Source of the DNA: Intestinibacillus massiliensis
GTDB taxonomy: Bacteria; Bacillota; Clostridia; Oscillospirales; Butyricicoccaceae
Direction: 5' to 3'
Assembly: GCF_900155735.1 (NCBI RefSeq)
Contig: NZ_LT707060.1
Location: forward strand, 195,768-257,774
Length of the DNA: 62,007 bases
Every line of letters starts with the position of its first letter. The first letter of the stretch is position 1. Positions 1-7,518 of the stretch are shown here, in pieces. The translations under genes and the position numbers were made by a program. A model generated the notes under the pieces. It was not told the DNA's origin. It saw nothing but the letters and a program-made list of their open reading frames with translations, and made no database searches.

Positions 1-484
1 CGACTTGCGCCCCGGCAAGGCGGAAGCCGTAGGGCGCGCGCCCGCCCATGAAGAAGCCGCGCCGGCTGCGGTCGGCATAGGCGTCGAGCACGCGCCGCTG
101 GATGGTCTCGCGCTCGAGCTGGGCAAAGACGATACAGATGTTAAGCATTGCGCGCCCCATCGGGGCGGAGGTGTCGAAGTGCTCGGTTGAGGACAGGAAT
201 TCGACCTGGTTTTCGCCGAACACCTCCATCATCTGCGCGAAATCCAGGATGGAGCGGCTGATGCGGTCGAGGCGGTATACGATGACCTTGCGCACCAGCC
301 CGGCGCGCACGTCCTGCATCAGGCGCTGGAAGGCCGGGCGGTTGGTGTCCTTGCCGCTGAAGCCGCGATCGACATATTCGCGGCATTCGTTTTGCCCGGC
401 CTCGAAGCGGCAGCGCGCAAGCTGCCCCTCGATAGACAGGCTTTCGTCGCGGTCGACCGACTGGCGGGCGTAAAGCGCATCCAA
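1..484 (-). CDS. Serine recombinase, resolvase family (5' part; runs off the window)
   Basis: Site-specific serine recombinase that would cut and rejoin DNA through a phosphoserine intermediate. The visible part is the N-terminal catalytic domain: ALYARQSVDRDES with the candidate nucleophile Ser9, then FSGKDTNRPAFQRLM, VYRLDRISRS and FAQLERETIQRR, followed by the RAPYGF segment that opens the recombinase domain of large serine recombinases. I chose a TTG start at 484 because an in-frame stop lies at 500-502 and an AAGGGGG Shine-Dalgarno sits just upstream; no better ATG precedes the catalytic motif. The 3' part lies left of the window. It follows a 46-codon gene and probably forms a two-gene unit. 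Family certain; the element it belongs to is unknown. Confidence 0.85.
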   Translation of the reverse strand, partial: MDALYARQSVDRDESLSIEGQLARCRFEAGQNECREYVDRGFSGKDTNRPAFQRLMQDVRAGLVRKVIVYRLDRISRSILDFAQMMEVFGENQVEFLSSTEHFDTSAPMGRAMLNICIVFAQLERETIQRRVLDAYADRSRRGFFMGGRAPYGFRLAGAQV

Positions 485-499
485 TGGCAGCCGCCCCCT

Positions 500-640
500 T
501 TATAATCCGGGTCGGAGGATCGCGGCGAGCGCCAGCCGCGCTTCTTCCAGGCGGCGGGCGCGCTCCTCCGGCGGGAGGGCGGGGCTGCGGGCGGCCACCG
601 TCCATCCGGCGACCGCGCGACGTTTTGCGGGCTTTGACAT
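500..640 (-). CDS. Small protein (46 aa) just upstream of the recombinase
   Basis: Short, Arg/Ala-rich protein beginning MSKPAKRRAVAGW and ending in a predicted helix with PPEERARRLEEARLALAAIL. The ATG at 640 has a good AAAGGTGG ribosome site. The stop at 500-502 leaves 15 bases before the recombinase TTG, so the two are probably co-transcribed. I do not recognise a named family. Small basic proteins directly 5' of serine recombinases are candidates for accessory or directionality functions, but that is inference from position only. It could also be a regulator or a leader peptide. Confidence 0.55.
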   Translation of the reverse strand: MSKPAKRRAVAGWTVAARSPALPPEERARRLEEARLALAAILRPGL

Positions 641-841
641 GGGCTTGCACCACCTTTTCAGGATATGGGGGCGGGAACCCCCTCCCTGATACCTATGCGG
701 CGGATGGGCGTGGCATTTCCCGGCGGGCGGGATTCCCGGTTGCTTTCCGGCGGGGGATATGGTACGGTTAAAAAAATTATGCGGCGCACCTGTCACAGCG
801 GCCGGGTTTGCGTGTCTAATAAAATAGGAGGTGTAAAAAAT

Positions 842-1684
842 ATGGATCATGAAAGGGAGCAAATCGCGCGGGCGGTGTCCGGGGACCGGGACGCGCTCGA
901 AGCCGTCCTGCACAGCGTGCAGGACATGGTGTTCAACCTGTCGCTGCGCATGCTGGGCACGGTGCCGGACGCAGAGGACGCCACGCAGGAAATCCTGCTG
1001 AAGACGATGACGCGGCTGTCGTCCTTCCGCCAGGACAGCAGCCTGTCGACCTGGGTGTTCCGCATCGCGGCCAACCATTTGCAGGCCTACCGCAAGCACA
1101 TGTTCGCCAACGCGCCCCTCAGCCTTGAGATTTACGGTGAGGATATCCTTTCCGGCAGGGAAAAGGACGTGCCCGACATGGGCGGCGGCGTGGACGGCGC
1201 GCTGCTCGAGCGGGAGCTTAAGCTTTCCTGCTCAAACGTCATGCTGCAATGCCTGGACGCGGAAAGCCGCTGCATCTTTATATTGGGCACGATGTTCCGG
1301 CTGGACAGCCGCATCGCTGCGGAGGTGCTCGGGCTTACGCCGGAGGCCTACCGGCAGCGCCTGTCCCGCATCCGCCGGAAGATGGCGGATTTCCTGTCCG
1401 CCTATTGCGGGCTGAGCGGCACGGGCTGCTGCGAATGCGCGCGCAGGGTCAATTACGCGGTGGCGACGCACCGGCTCGACCCCAAACGGCTGGACTTCCA
1501 GCGCCTGGATACGTGCAAATACGAAGAGATCGTCCGCTGTACCGACGCGATGGAGCGGATCGACGACGCTTCCCAGGTGTTTGCGGCGATGCCGGCCTAC
1601 CGCGCGCCGCAAGCGACGGCGGACTGGGTGCGCCGGTGCATCGGCGGGGCGGCATTCTCCGCCGTGATGGAAGGGGGCTGTTAG
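842..1684 (+). CDS. ECF-type sigma-70 family RNA polymerase sigma factor
   Basis: Alternative sigma factor of 280 aa that would direct RNA polymerase to a small regulon. Region 2 is clear (VFNLSLRMLGTVPDAEDATQE, then TRLSSFRQDSSLSTWVFRIAANH). Region 4 follows at about residues 145-180 (CIFILGTMFRLDSRIAAEVL, EAYRQRLSRIRRKM). The last 100 residues are an unusual extension with clustered cysteines (GTGCCECARRVNYA, TCKYEEIVRC); I recall similar tails on some clostridial ECF factors, and no anti-sigma gene is adjacent. The ATG at 842 was chosen because of the AGGAGG at about 826-831; an upstream ATG at 665 lacks one. The stop almost touches the next gene, so the two are probably co-transcribed. 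Confidence 0.88.
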   Translation: MDHEREQIARAVSGDRDALEAVLHSVQDMVFNLSLRMLGTVPDAEDATQEILLKTMTRLSSFRQDSSLSTWVFRIAANHLQAYRKHMFANAPLSLEIYGEDILSGREKDVPDMGGGVDGALLERELKLSCSNVMLQCLDAESRCIFILGTMFRLDSRIAAEVLGLTPEAYRQRLSRIRRKMADFLSAYCGLSGTGCCECARRVNYAVATHRLDPKRLDFQRLDTCKYEEIVRCTDAMERIDDASQVFAAMPAYRAPQATADWVRRCIGGAAFSAVMEGGC

Positions 1685-1685
1685 G

Positions 1686-2366
1686 ATGGAAAAGGCATTG
1701 CAATTCCTATCCGGGCTGTCGCAGAACAACGACCGCGCGTGGTTCCACGCACACAAGGCACAATACCAGGAAGCAACCGCCGCGTTTGAGGCGCTGGTCG
1801 GCCGCCTGATGGACGCGCTGCGCCGCGTGGACGGCAACATCCCGCAGGCGCTGCCGCGGGAGCTGACCTTTAAGCTGATGCGGGACACCCGGTTCAGCCA
1901 CGACAAATCGCCCTACCACCCGGCGTTCCGCGCGCACATCGGCCCGTCGGGCAAGCTGCCCATCCCGGTGGGGTATTACATCATGGTCAGCCCGGGCGGG
2001 CGCTCCTTCATGGGCGGCGGGCTGTTCGCCGATATGTTCAAGGACGCGACCGCGCGCATCCGGGACGCCATTGCGGCGCAGGGGGATGCGTGGGCGCGCA
2101 TCGTGTCGGATCCCGCGTTCCAGGCGTATTTCACCACCGTGCGGGGCACGGCGCTTAAAAATGTGCCGCGCGGCTACGACCCCGCCCACCCGCAGGCGGA
2201 ATATTTCAAATACAAAAGCTTTTACGTGGAATACCCGCTGGCCGACGCGCAGGTGCTGGACGACGGCTTTGTGGCGTCCGCCGTGCAGGTGTTCCAGGCG
2301 ATGCAGCCGTTCCACGCGTTTTTAAACCAGGCGCTCGAAGGTTTCGAGATGCCGAAAAGGGCATAA
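1686..2366 (+). CDS. DUF2461 family protein
   Basis: Protein of 226 aa matching the DUF2461 (TIGR02453) family, whose biochemical role is not known. Family features seen are the N-terminal FLSGLSQNNDRAWFHAHKAQY, the central LTFKLMRDTRFSHDKSPYHPAFRAH and the C-terminal DPAHPQAEYFKYKSFYVEYPL. It has no signal peptide or membrane segment, so it is probably cytoplasmic. The ATG starts one base after the sigma-factor stop, which indicates translational coupling, and a strong terminator follows directly. Family assignment is confident; function is open. Confidence 0.85.
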   Translation: MEKALQFLSGLSQNNDRAWFHAHKAQYQEATAAFEALVGRLMDALRRVDGNIPQALPRELTFKLMRDTRFSHDKSPYHPAFRAHIGPSGKLPIPVGYYIMVSPGGRSFMGGGLFADMFKDATARIRDAIAAQGDAWARIVSDPAFQAYFTTVRGTALKNVPRGYDPAHPQAEYFKYKSFYVEYPLADAQVLDDGFVASAVQVFQAMQPFHAFLNQALEGFEMPKRA

Positions 2367-2369
2367 ATA

Positions 2370-2416
2370 AGGCCGCCGCCCGGGGGGTACCTCCCGGACG
2401 GCGGCCTATTTTTTTA
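2370..2416. terminator. Rho-independent terminator after the DUF2461 gene
   Basis: A near-perfect GC-rich stem (AGGCCGCCG... pairing with ...CGGCGGCCT) around a short GTAC centre is followed by seven Ts. It ends the plus-strand sigma/DUF2461 unit and lies between converging genes, so it may also stop the minus-strand Nudix transcript. Confidence 0.85.
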
Positions 2417-2426
2417 TGATAGGGGG

Positions 2427-2840
2427 TCACCCGGGCAGCCCGCGCAGGCGCGCCAGGATACCGGCGTCCGCTGGGCAGAACGCGTACCCGGGGATTTCCG
2501 CGGGCGTGATCCAGCGCAGGTCCGCGTGCTCGAGCATTTGGGGCGTGCCTTCTGTGATGGTGGCGCAGAACAGCGTCAGGTGCACCGTGATATCCGGGTA
2601 AACATGCGTGGTTTCAAAGAAAACGTCGCCGGGGCGGACGGTGACGGCGAGTTCTTCCCGGCACTCGCGGATAAGCGCCTGCCGGTGCGTCTCGCCAGGC
2701 TCGACCTTGCCGCCCGCAAATTCCCACAGCAGGCCGCGCGCCTTATGCGCCGGGCGGCGGCAAATCAGGAACCGCCTCCGATCCCAGATCAGCGCGGCGA
2801 CCACCTCAACCGGCTTGCGCGTGTTGGTATCCATCAGCAT
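2427..2840 (-). CDS. MutT-like Nudix hydrolase ((deoxy)nucleoside triphosphate pyrophosphohydrolase)
   Basis: Nudix enzyme of 137 aa, probably cleaning oxidised nucleotides such as 8-oxo-dGTP. The Nudix box is visible as GGKVEPGETHRQALIRECRE followed by ELAV, with the metal-binding REC-REE glutamates. The N-terminal VEVVAALIWDRRRFLICRRP and LWEFAGGK segments are typical of the short MutT/CTP pyrophosphohydrolase group. The ATG at 2840 is favoured because AAAGGA lies about 8 bases upstream; a GTG at 2846 overlapping the AraC stop is the alternative and adds two residues. It is co-transcribed with the upstream AraC gene. Substrate is inferred from the family. Confidence 0.85.
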   Translation of the reverse strand: MLMDTNTRKPVEVVAALIWDRRRFLICRRPAHKARGLLWEFAGGKVEPGETHRQALIRECREELAVTVRPGDVFFETTHVYPDITVHLTLFCATITEGTPQMLEHADLRWITPAEIPGYAFCPADAGILARLRGLPG

Positions 2841-2842
2841 GG

Positions 2843-3694
2843 TCACTGTCCTTTCTTGCCCTGGAGGGACTCCAGGTATTGTTTGCGGTACCGGATGGGG
2901 GGCAGGCCGACCGTCTTGGTGAAGATCGCGTTAAAATGGTTCATGCTGCTGTAGCCCACCAGCGCGGCGATCTGGGTCGCGCTGTAGCCGGTCGAGATCA
3001 GCAGGTTCTGCGCCTCGCCGATGCGGCACCGGATCATGTACTGGATGGGGGAAAAGCCCGTGATGTTCTTAAACACGTGCGCCGCGTAGTAGGGCGAAAT
3101 ATTGAGCGCCCGGCCAAGCCCTTCCAGCGTGAGCGGGTCGGTGAAATGGGTCGCGATGTGCTGGCGGATGCGGTTGGCCAGCACGACGTCCGTGTTTTGC
3201 TCCTGGCTGCGGTGGTCGGAGGGGAAAGTCAGCGCAAGCAGCAGCAGCCCAGGGAAGAGCTGGGACAGGATGGCGCGCGCCTGTTGCGTGTCCAACTCCA
3301 TCTGCTCGTAGATCAGCTTGCACAGGGCGTAGATTTCGCTGTAATGCGTGCCGACCGGGCGGACAAAGCCCTCCTGCGCATCCGCCATCTGCCCGTCGGC
3401 ATAGCCGGACAGCGCAAGCCCCGCGATCCCGAAACAAAAGGTGCCGATCTCGTGCGCGGTGGCGGAGGCGACCTCGTGCAGGCCGCCCTGGTTATAGAGC
3501 AGCAGGTCGCCGGGACGGATTTCGTAGCTATAGCCGTCGACGATATAAGTGCCCTCGCCCTGATAAACGAACAGCAGCTCGGACACATCCTCGTGCCGGT
3601 GGATCGGGCGCTGCACCTTGGGGTTCACGATGGCCTGGCGCGTCGCGTAAAGCAACCGGGGCGGGGCCAGGCTACGGAAAGAATATTCTGACAT
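2843..3694 (-). CDS. AraC-family transcriptional regulator
   Basis: Regulator of 283 aa with an N-terminal cupin sensor domain (about residues 18-100, including PIHRHEDVSELLFVYQGEG and IRPGDLLLYN) and a C-terminal pair of helix-turn-helix motifs (about 185-280, GLGRALNISPYYAAHVFKN and AALVGYSSMNHFNAIFTK). The ATG at 3694 has an AAAGGAG site. It is divergent from the inositol-type operon at 3940, so the simplest role is ligand-dependent activation of that operon, probably by a sugar or cyclitol. The Nudix gene downstream overlaps its stop. The family is certain; ligand and targets are inferred. Confidence 0.9.
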   Translation of the reverse strand: MSEYSFRSLAPPRLLYATRQAIVNPKVQRPIHRHEDVSELLFVYQGEGTYIVDGYSYEIRPGDLLLYNQGGLHEVASATAHEIGTFCFGIAGLALSGYADGQMADAQEGFVRPVGTHYSEIYALCKLIYEQMELDTQQARAILSQLFPGLLLLALTFPSDHRSQEQNTDVVLANRIRQHIATHFTDPLTLEGLGRALNISPYYAAHVFKNITGFSPIQYMIRCRIGEAQNLLISTGYSATQIAALVGYSSMNHFNAIFTKTVGLPPIRYRKQYLESLQGKKGQ

Positions 3695-3764
3695 AGGCGC
3701 TCCTTTCTCATACCCCTATTATGACGCATTTTCCGGCAAATCGCAAGAAACCGTAAAGTTTAAA

Positions 3765-3856
3765 AATGCACGCTCATTTTTGTGCACTATTTTCCGGGTT
3801 TTCACACCACAAAGCGCAATAATCGGAAAACAGGGGCGCACCCGGCGGGCTATAAT
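3765..3856 (+). promoter_or_regulatory. Divergent control region with a TATAAT box for the iol-type operon
   Basis: A perfect TATAAT lies at 3851-3856. The matching -35 position (3828-3833, AAACAG) is poor, as expected for an activator-dependent promoter. About 65-85 bases upstream, two related half-sites (AAAATGCACG near 3764 and TTTTTGTGCAC near 3777) resemble the direct-repeat operators bound by AraC proteins. The AraC gene diverges from the other side. The -10 is seen directly; the operator role is inferred. Confidence 0.5.
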
Positions 3857-3939
3857 CTAATCATCAAATGACGAAGCGGCAACCATGCGGCCCGGCAACG
3901 GAGAACCCGCCCGGCTTATATGCGAAAAGGAGAGGAACC

Positions 3940-4866
3940 ATGTCTATTCAAATTTGCGGCGCGCCCTGCTGCTGGGGCGTAGACGACGTAAAAAACCCGT
4001 ATTTACCGCCCTGGACGCGCGTACTGGAGGAAGCGGGCAAGGCCGGCTACAGCGCGATGGAGCTTGGCCCCTATGGCTTCTTGCCAATTGACGTGGCGGC
4101 GGTTTCCACGGAACTGGAGAAAAACGGCCTGTCCATTGTCGCGGGCACGATTTTCGACGACCTGCTCGACGAGGGGAATTATGAAAACCTGCTCAAGCAG
4201 ACCGACGACATCTGCTCCCTGATCACAAAGCTCCCCCCGCTCAAGGTGCACGACGGCCAGCATTTCCCCACGCCGTACATGACCATCATGGACTGGGGGC
4301 ATGACGAGCGCGACTATGCCGCCGGGCACCCCGACCGCGCGCCGCGCCTGTCGCCCGCACAGTGGGAAACCATGATGCGTCATATCCGCGGCGTGTGCGA
4401 GCGCGCCAACAGCTACGGCGTGCGCCCGGTCATCCATCCGCACGCGGGCGGCTACATTGAGTTTGCCGACGAGATCGAAGCGCTGGTGCGCGATATCCCG
4501 TACGAGCTTGCCGGCCTGTGCCTGGACACCGGCCACCTGTATTATTCCGGCATGGATCCGGTGCAGTGGCTCAAAAAGTACGCCAGCCGCCTGGATTACG
4601 TCCATTTCAAGGATGTGGACGAAAAGGTCTACCGCGAGGTGCTGGGCGAGCACATCCGCTTCTTCGAAGGCTGCGGCAAAGGATCGATGTGCCCCATCGG
4701 CACGGGTACGCTCGACTATCCCGCCATCAAGCAGGCGCTCGAGGACATCGGCTACGCCGGCTATATCACGATTGAGCAGGAGCGCGACCCGCGCAACGCG
4801 GACACCAGCCTGCGCGACGTCAAGGCGAGCGTCGACTACCTCAAATCGGTCGGTTACGAAATTTAA
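3940..4866 (+). CDS. Sugar phosphate isomerase/epimerase, TIM barrel (IolE-like)
   Basis: A 308-aa protein of the xylose-isomerase-like TIM-barrel superfamily, which includes inosose dehydratase (IolE) and related cyclitol/sugar epimerases. Metal and substrate-site segments seen are GYSAMELGPYGF, VRPVIHPHAGGYIE, LAGLCLDTGHLYYSG, YVHFKDVD and the C-terminal TIEQERDP glutamate. The ATG at 3940 is preceded by AAAAGGAGAGG, whereas the longer frame from 3868 has no such site. It is the first gene of the operon with the oxidoreductase and IolH, pointing to oxidation-plus-dehydration chemistry on an inositol-like compound. Superfamily sure; the exact reaction is not. Confidence 0.82.
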   Translation: MSIQICGAPCCWGVDDVKNPYLPPWTRVLEEAGKAGYSAMELGPYGFLPIDVAAVSTELEKNGLSIVAGTIFDDLLDEGNYENLLKQTDDICSLITKLPPLKVHDGQHFPTPYMTIMDWGHDERDYAAGHPDRAPRLSPAQWETMMRHIRGVCERANSYGVRPVIHPHAGGYIEFADEIEALVRDIPYELAGLCLDTGHLYYSGMDPVQWLKKYASRLDYVHFKDVDEKVYREVLGEHIRFFEGCGKGSMCPIGTGTLDYPAIKQALEDIGYAGYITIEQERDPRNADTSLRDVKASVDYLKSVGYEI

Positions 4867-4899
4867 ACGGAAATATTTACAGATAAAGGAGAACATATT

Positions 4900-6063
4900 A
4901 TGTATTACGGTGAAAAAAGAGTAGAAAACCCGATCCGCTGGGCGATGGTCGGCGGCGGCAAGGGCAGCCAGATCGGCTATATCCACCGCTCCGCGGCGCT
5001 GCGCGACTTCAACTTTGAACTGGTTGCCGGCGCATTTGATATCGACCCGGAGCGCGGCCGCGCGTTTGGCGCCAGCCTGCACGTCGCGCCGGAGCGCTGC
5101 TACCCGGACTACAAGTCCATGTTTGAAGCCGAGGCGAAGCGCCCGGACGGCATCCAGGCCGTTTCGATCGCGACCCCGAACTTCACGCACTTTGAAATCG
5201 CCAAGGCAGCGCTGGAAGCCGGCCTGCACGTATACCTGGAGAAGCCGATGTGCTTCACGACCACCCAGGCCGAGGAGCTGGAGGCGCTTGTCAAAAAGTC
5301 CGGCAAAATCATGTTCGTTTCCTACGGCTATGCAGGCCACCAGATGATCGAGCAGGCGCGCAAGATGATCGAGGATGGCAAGCTCGGCCCGATCCGCATC
5401 GTCAACATGCAGTTTGCGCACGGCTACCACAACGTTGCGGTGGAGAAGACCGCGGCCTCCACGGCGTGGCGCGTCGACCCGAAGAAGTCCGGCCCGTCCT
5501 ATGTGCTGGGCGACGTCGGCACCCATCCGCTGTACCTGTCCGAGGCCATGATCCCGAACATGAAGATCAAACGCCTGATGTGCTCCAAGCAGGCCTTCGT
5601 TGAGAGCCGCAAGCCGCTCGAGGACAACGCCATGACCATCATGGAATATGATAACGGCGCAATCGGCTACCTGTGGTCGTCCTGCGTCAACGCGGGCGCG
5701 ATGTTCGGCCATAAGATCCGTGTCGTCGGCGAGCTGGCCTCTGTCGAATGGAACGCGGAGTTCCCGAACCAGCTCCTTTATGAGGTACAGGGCGAGCCGC
5801 AGCATGTGCTGCACCGCGACATGGGCTACCTCTATCCGGAAGCCGTAGAGGACGACCGCATCGGTTCCGGCCATCCGGAAGGCCTGTTCGAGGCATGGTC
5901 CAACCTGTACAGCCGCTTTGCCGTCGCAATTGAAAAGTGCGACAAGGGCGAAGAGATCGACTTCTGGTATCCGGGCGTACACGCCGGCGTGCTGGGCGTC
6001 AAGTGGGTTGACAAGTGCGTCGAGTCTGCGGACAACGGCGCAAGCTGGGTCGATTACGAATAA
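4900..6063 (+). CDS. Gfo/Idh/MocA family NAD(P)-dependent oxidoreductase
   Basis: Dehydrogenase of 387 aa that would oxidise or reduce a sugar or cyclitol with NAD(P). The N-terminal Rossmann fold has IRWAMVGGGKGSQIGYIHR, and the family signature EKP is at about residues 114-116 (VYLEKPMCFTTTQ). The C-terminal substrate domain carries SYVLGDVGTHPLYLSEAM with the usual D/H catalytic pair. The start has an AAAGGAG site. The 33-base gap after the IolE-like gene and the downstream iolH place it in one catabolic operon, consistent with an inositol- or inosose-type dehydrogenase. The specific substrate cannot be read from sequence. Confidence 0.88.
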   Translation: MYYGEKRVENPIRWAMVGGGKGSQIGYIHRSAALRDFNFELVAGAFDIDPERGRAFGASLHVAPERCYPDYKSMFEAEAKRPDGIQAVSIATPNFTHFEIAKAALEAGLHVYLEKPMCFTTTQAEELEALVKKSGKIMFVSYGYAGHQMIEQARKMIEDGKLGPIRIVNMQFAHGYHNVAVEKTAASTAWRVDPKKSGPSYVLGDVGTHPLYLSEAMIPNMKIKRLMCSKQAFVESRKPLEDNAMTIMEYDNGAIGYLWSSCVNAGAMFGHKIRVVGELASVEWNAEFPNQLLYEVQGEPQHVLHRDMGYLYPEAVEDDRIGSGHPEGLFEAWSNLYSRFAVAIEKCDKGEEIDFWYPGVHAGVLGVKWVDKCVESADNGASWVDYE

Positions 6064-6141
6064 TTAAGATAAAGCGGGCGGCCGGGCGTACCTATGGGTG
6101 CGCCGCGGCTGCGTCCGCAGTTATTGAAAGGGGCATTCAGG

Positions 6142-7062
6142 ATGAAAGTAGCATTTGACGTAGACGTACTTGCGAAACAGATGAGCATCAACGACATGGT
6201 GCACCAGGTAGCCGACTGGGGCTACAAGTACATCGAGCAGTCGCCGCACCCGCGGATCAACCCGTTCTATAAGCACCCGCTGTTCTCTGAAGAGTGCGAG
6301 GCGGAGTACCGGAAGGCGCTGCGCGAGACCGGTGTGGAGATTTCTTCGTTTATCGTGGTATACCGCTGGAGCGGGCCGACGGAGGAGCAGCGCCAGTTTG
6401 CGGTCGCGAACTGGAAGAAGATCATCGAGATCGCGGTAAAGATGGGCGTACCGGTCATCAATACGGAGCTATCGGGCGACCCGAACCAGCAGGAGATCTG
6501 CAACGGGATGTGGTTCAAGTCGATGGAGGAGCTGCTGCCGATCATCGAGCGCGAGGGCCTGCGTGTGGAGATCCAGTCCCACCCGTACGACTTCTGCGAG
6601 CTGAACAACGAGACGGTCGACATGGTCAAGTCGTTCCGCTCGAAGAACCTGGGCTATGTATATTCTTCGCCGCACGGCTTCTTCTACGACCAGGGCAAGG
6701 GCGACGTACGCTCGATGCTGCGCTACTGCGGCGACGAGCTGACGCACGTGCTGTTTGCGGACACCTTCAACCAGACGCTGGACTGCCGTTATATCGCAAA
6801 CCCGCCCTGGCTGAACGGGCGCGGCAAGGCGGACGTCACGATCCATCAGCACCTGATGATGGGCGAGGGCGACGTGGACTTCCCGGGCATCTATGAGACC
6901 CTGCGCGAGATGGACTTCGCGCACAAGCAGGAGAAGGCGGACGCCCCGAAGGTTGGCGGCGACAACATCGCCTGCGTCTCCATGTTCGGCTTCCCGGAGA
7001 AGATGAACGAGCAGGCGCCGGCCGCGCGCGAGCAGATCGAGCGCGAGCTTCTCGGTAAGTAA
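6142..7062 (+). CDS. iolH: IolH-type TIM-barrel protein of inositol catabolism
   Basis: A 306-aa xylose-isomerase-like barrel protein. It reads very close to what I recall of Bacillus IolH: MKVAFDVDVL near the start, VADWGYKYIEQSPHPRINPF, VEISSFIVVYRWSGP, VINTELSGDPNQ, VEIQSHPYDFCELNNETVD and VSMFGFPEKM. IolH sits in myo-inositol operons and its precise reaction is still not firmly established. The ATG at 6142 was chosen because GAAAGGGG lies just upstream; the in-frame start at 6094 lacks one. It is the last gene of the operon, before a strong terminator. Confident in the family, moderately in the symbol. Confidence 0.82.
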   Translation: MKVAFDVDVLAKQMSINDMVHQVADWGYKYIEQSPHPRINPFYKHPLFSEECEAEYRKALRETGVEISSFIVVYRWSGPTEEQRQFAVANWKKIIEIAVKMGVPVINTELSGDPNQQEICNGMWFKSMEELLPIIEREGLRVEIQSHPYDFCELNNETVDMVKSFRSKNLGYVYSSPHGFFYDQGKGDVRSMLRYCGDELTHVLFADTFNQTLDCRYIANPPWLNGRGKADVTIHQHLMMGEGDVDFPGIYETLREMDFAHKQEKADAPKVGGDNIACVSMFGFPEKMNEQAPAAREQIERELLGK

Positions 7063-7100
7063 AATCCTCACTTTCCTACTTTTTTATAACTTCTCAGCGG

Positions 7101-7137
7101 AAGGCCCAGGGGCGGGGACGCCCTTGGGCCTTTTTAT
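7101..7137. terminator. Terminator after iolH
   Basis: The stem AAGGCCCAGGGGC pairs with GCCCTTGGGCC and is followed by TTTTTAT. It closes the inositol-type operon and faces the converging cotJC 3' end, so it may act in both directions. Confidence 0.85.
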
Positions 7138-7149
7138 GTACGGCGGTGT

Positions 7150-7500
7150 TTATGTTGCATGGCGCGGTTCGCCGAAGCGCTGGAAATGCACGACTTCGCG
7201 TGCCCGCAGGAACTTGATCGGATCGCGCACGTCCGGGTCATCGATCAGGCGCAGCAGGTTATCGTAGGTCGTGCGAGCCTTCTGCTCCGCAGCGAGATCC
7301 TCGAACAGGTCCGTGATCGCGTCGCCCTTGGACTGGAAGGTCATGGCGCTCCACGGCGTGCCGGAAGCGAACTGCGGATAAATGCCGGTCGTGTGGTCGA
7401 CGTAGTAGGCATCGTAGCCGCCGGCCTTGATCTCCTCAGGCGTCAGGTTGCGCGTGAGCTGGTAAACGATTGCGGCAATCATTTCCAGATGAGCCAGTTC
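7150..7500 (-). pseudogene. cotJC: cotJC 3' part (spore-coat manganese-catalase family), split by prophage 1
   Basis: The C-terminal two thirds of CotJC, a manganese-catalase-like spore coat protein. Reading from 7500: ELAHLEMIAAIVYQLTRNL, then YDAYYVDHTTGIYP, SKGDAITDLFEDLAAEQKAR and FLRAREVVHFQRF to the stop at 7150. The metal-ligand pattern ExxH (ELAHLE) and the later EQKAR and REVVH are kept. The 5' side ends exactly at the AGTTC junction with prophage 1, and the preceding codons continue at 50811-50822 (GAT ATC GGT ACC). There is no frameshift or stop, so the gene is separated rather than decayed. It is non-functional as it stands unless the elements excise. Confidence 0.9.
7496..7500. 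other. attL of prophage 1 (AGTTC core)
   Basis: Left attachment junction. Sequence to the left (GATGAGCC) is cotJC; sequence to the right (GTCAGAACATG) is phage, ending 18 bases before the integrase stop codon. The same AGTTC recurs at 40942-40946. The deduced attP (GTGCGCT-AGTTC-GTCAGAAC) is an imperfect dyad, as is usual for serine integrases. Confidence 0.75.
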
Positions 7501-7518
7501 GTCAGAACATGAATGTTA

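Noticed and set aside
4003-5982. 659-codon open frame on the minus strand across the iol-type operon
   Set aside because: Shadow of GC-rich genes; the plus-strand products match known families with proper start sites.
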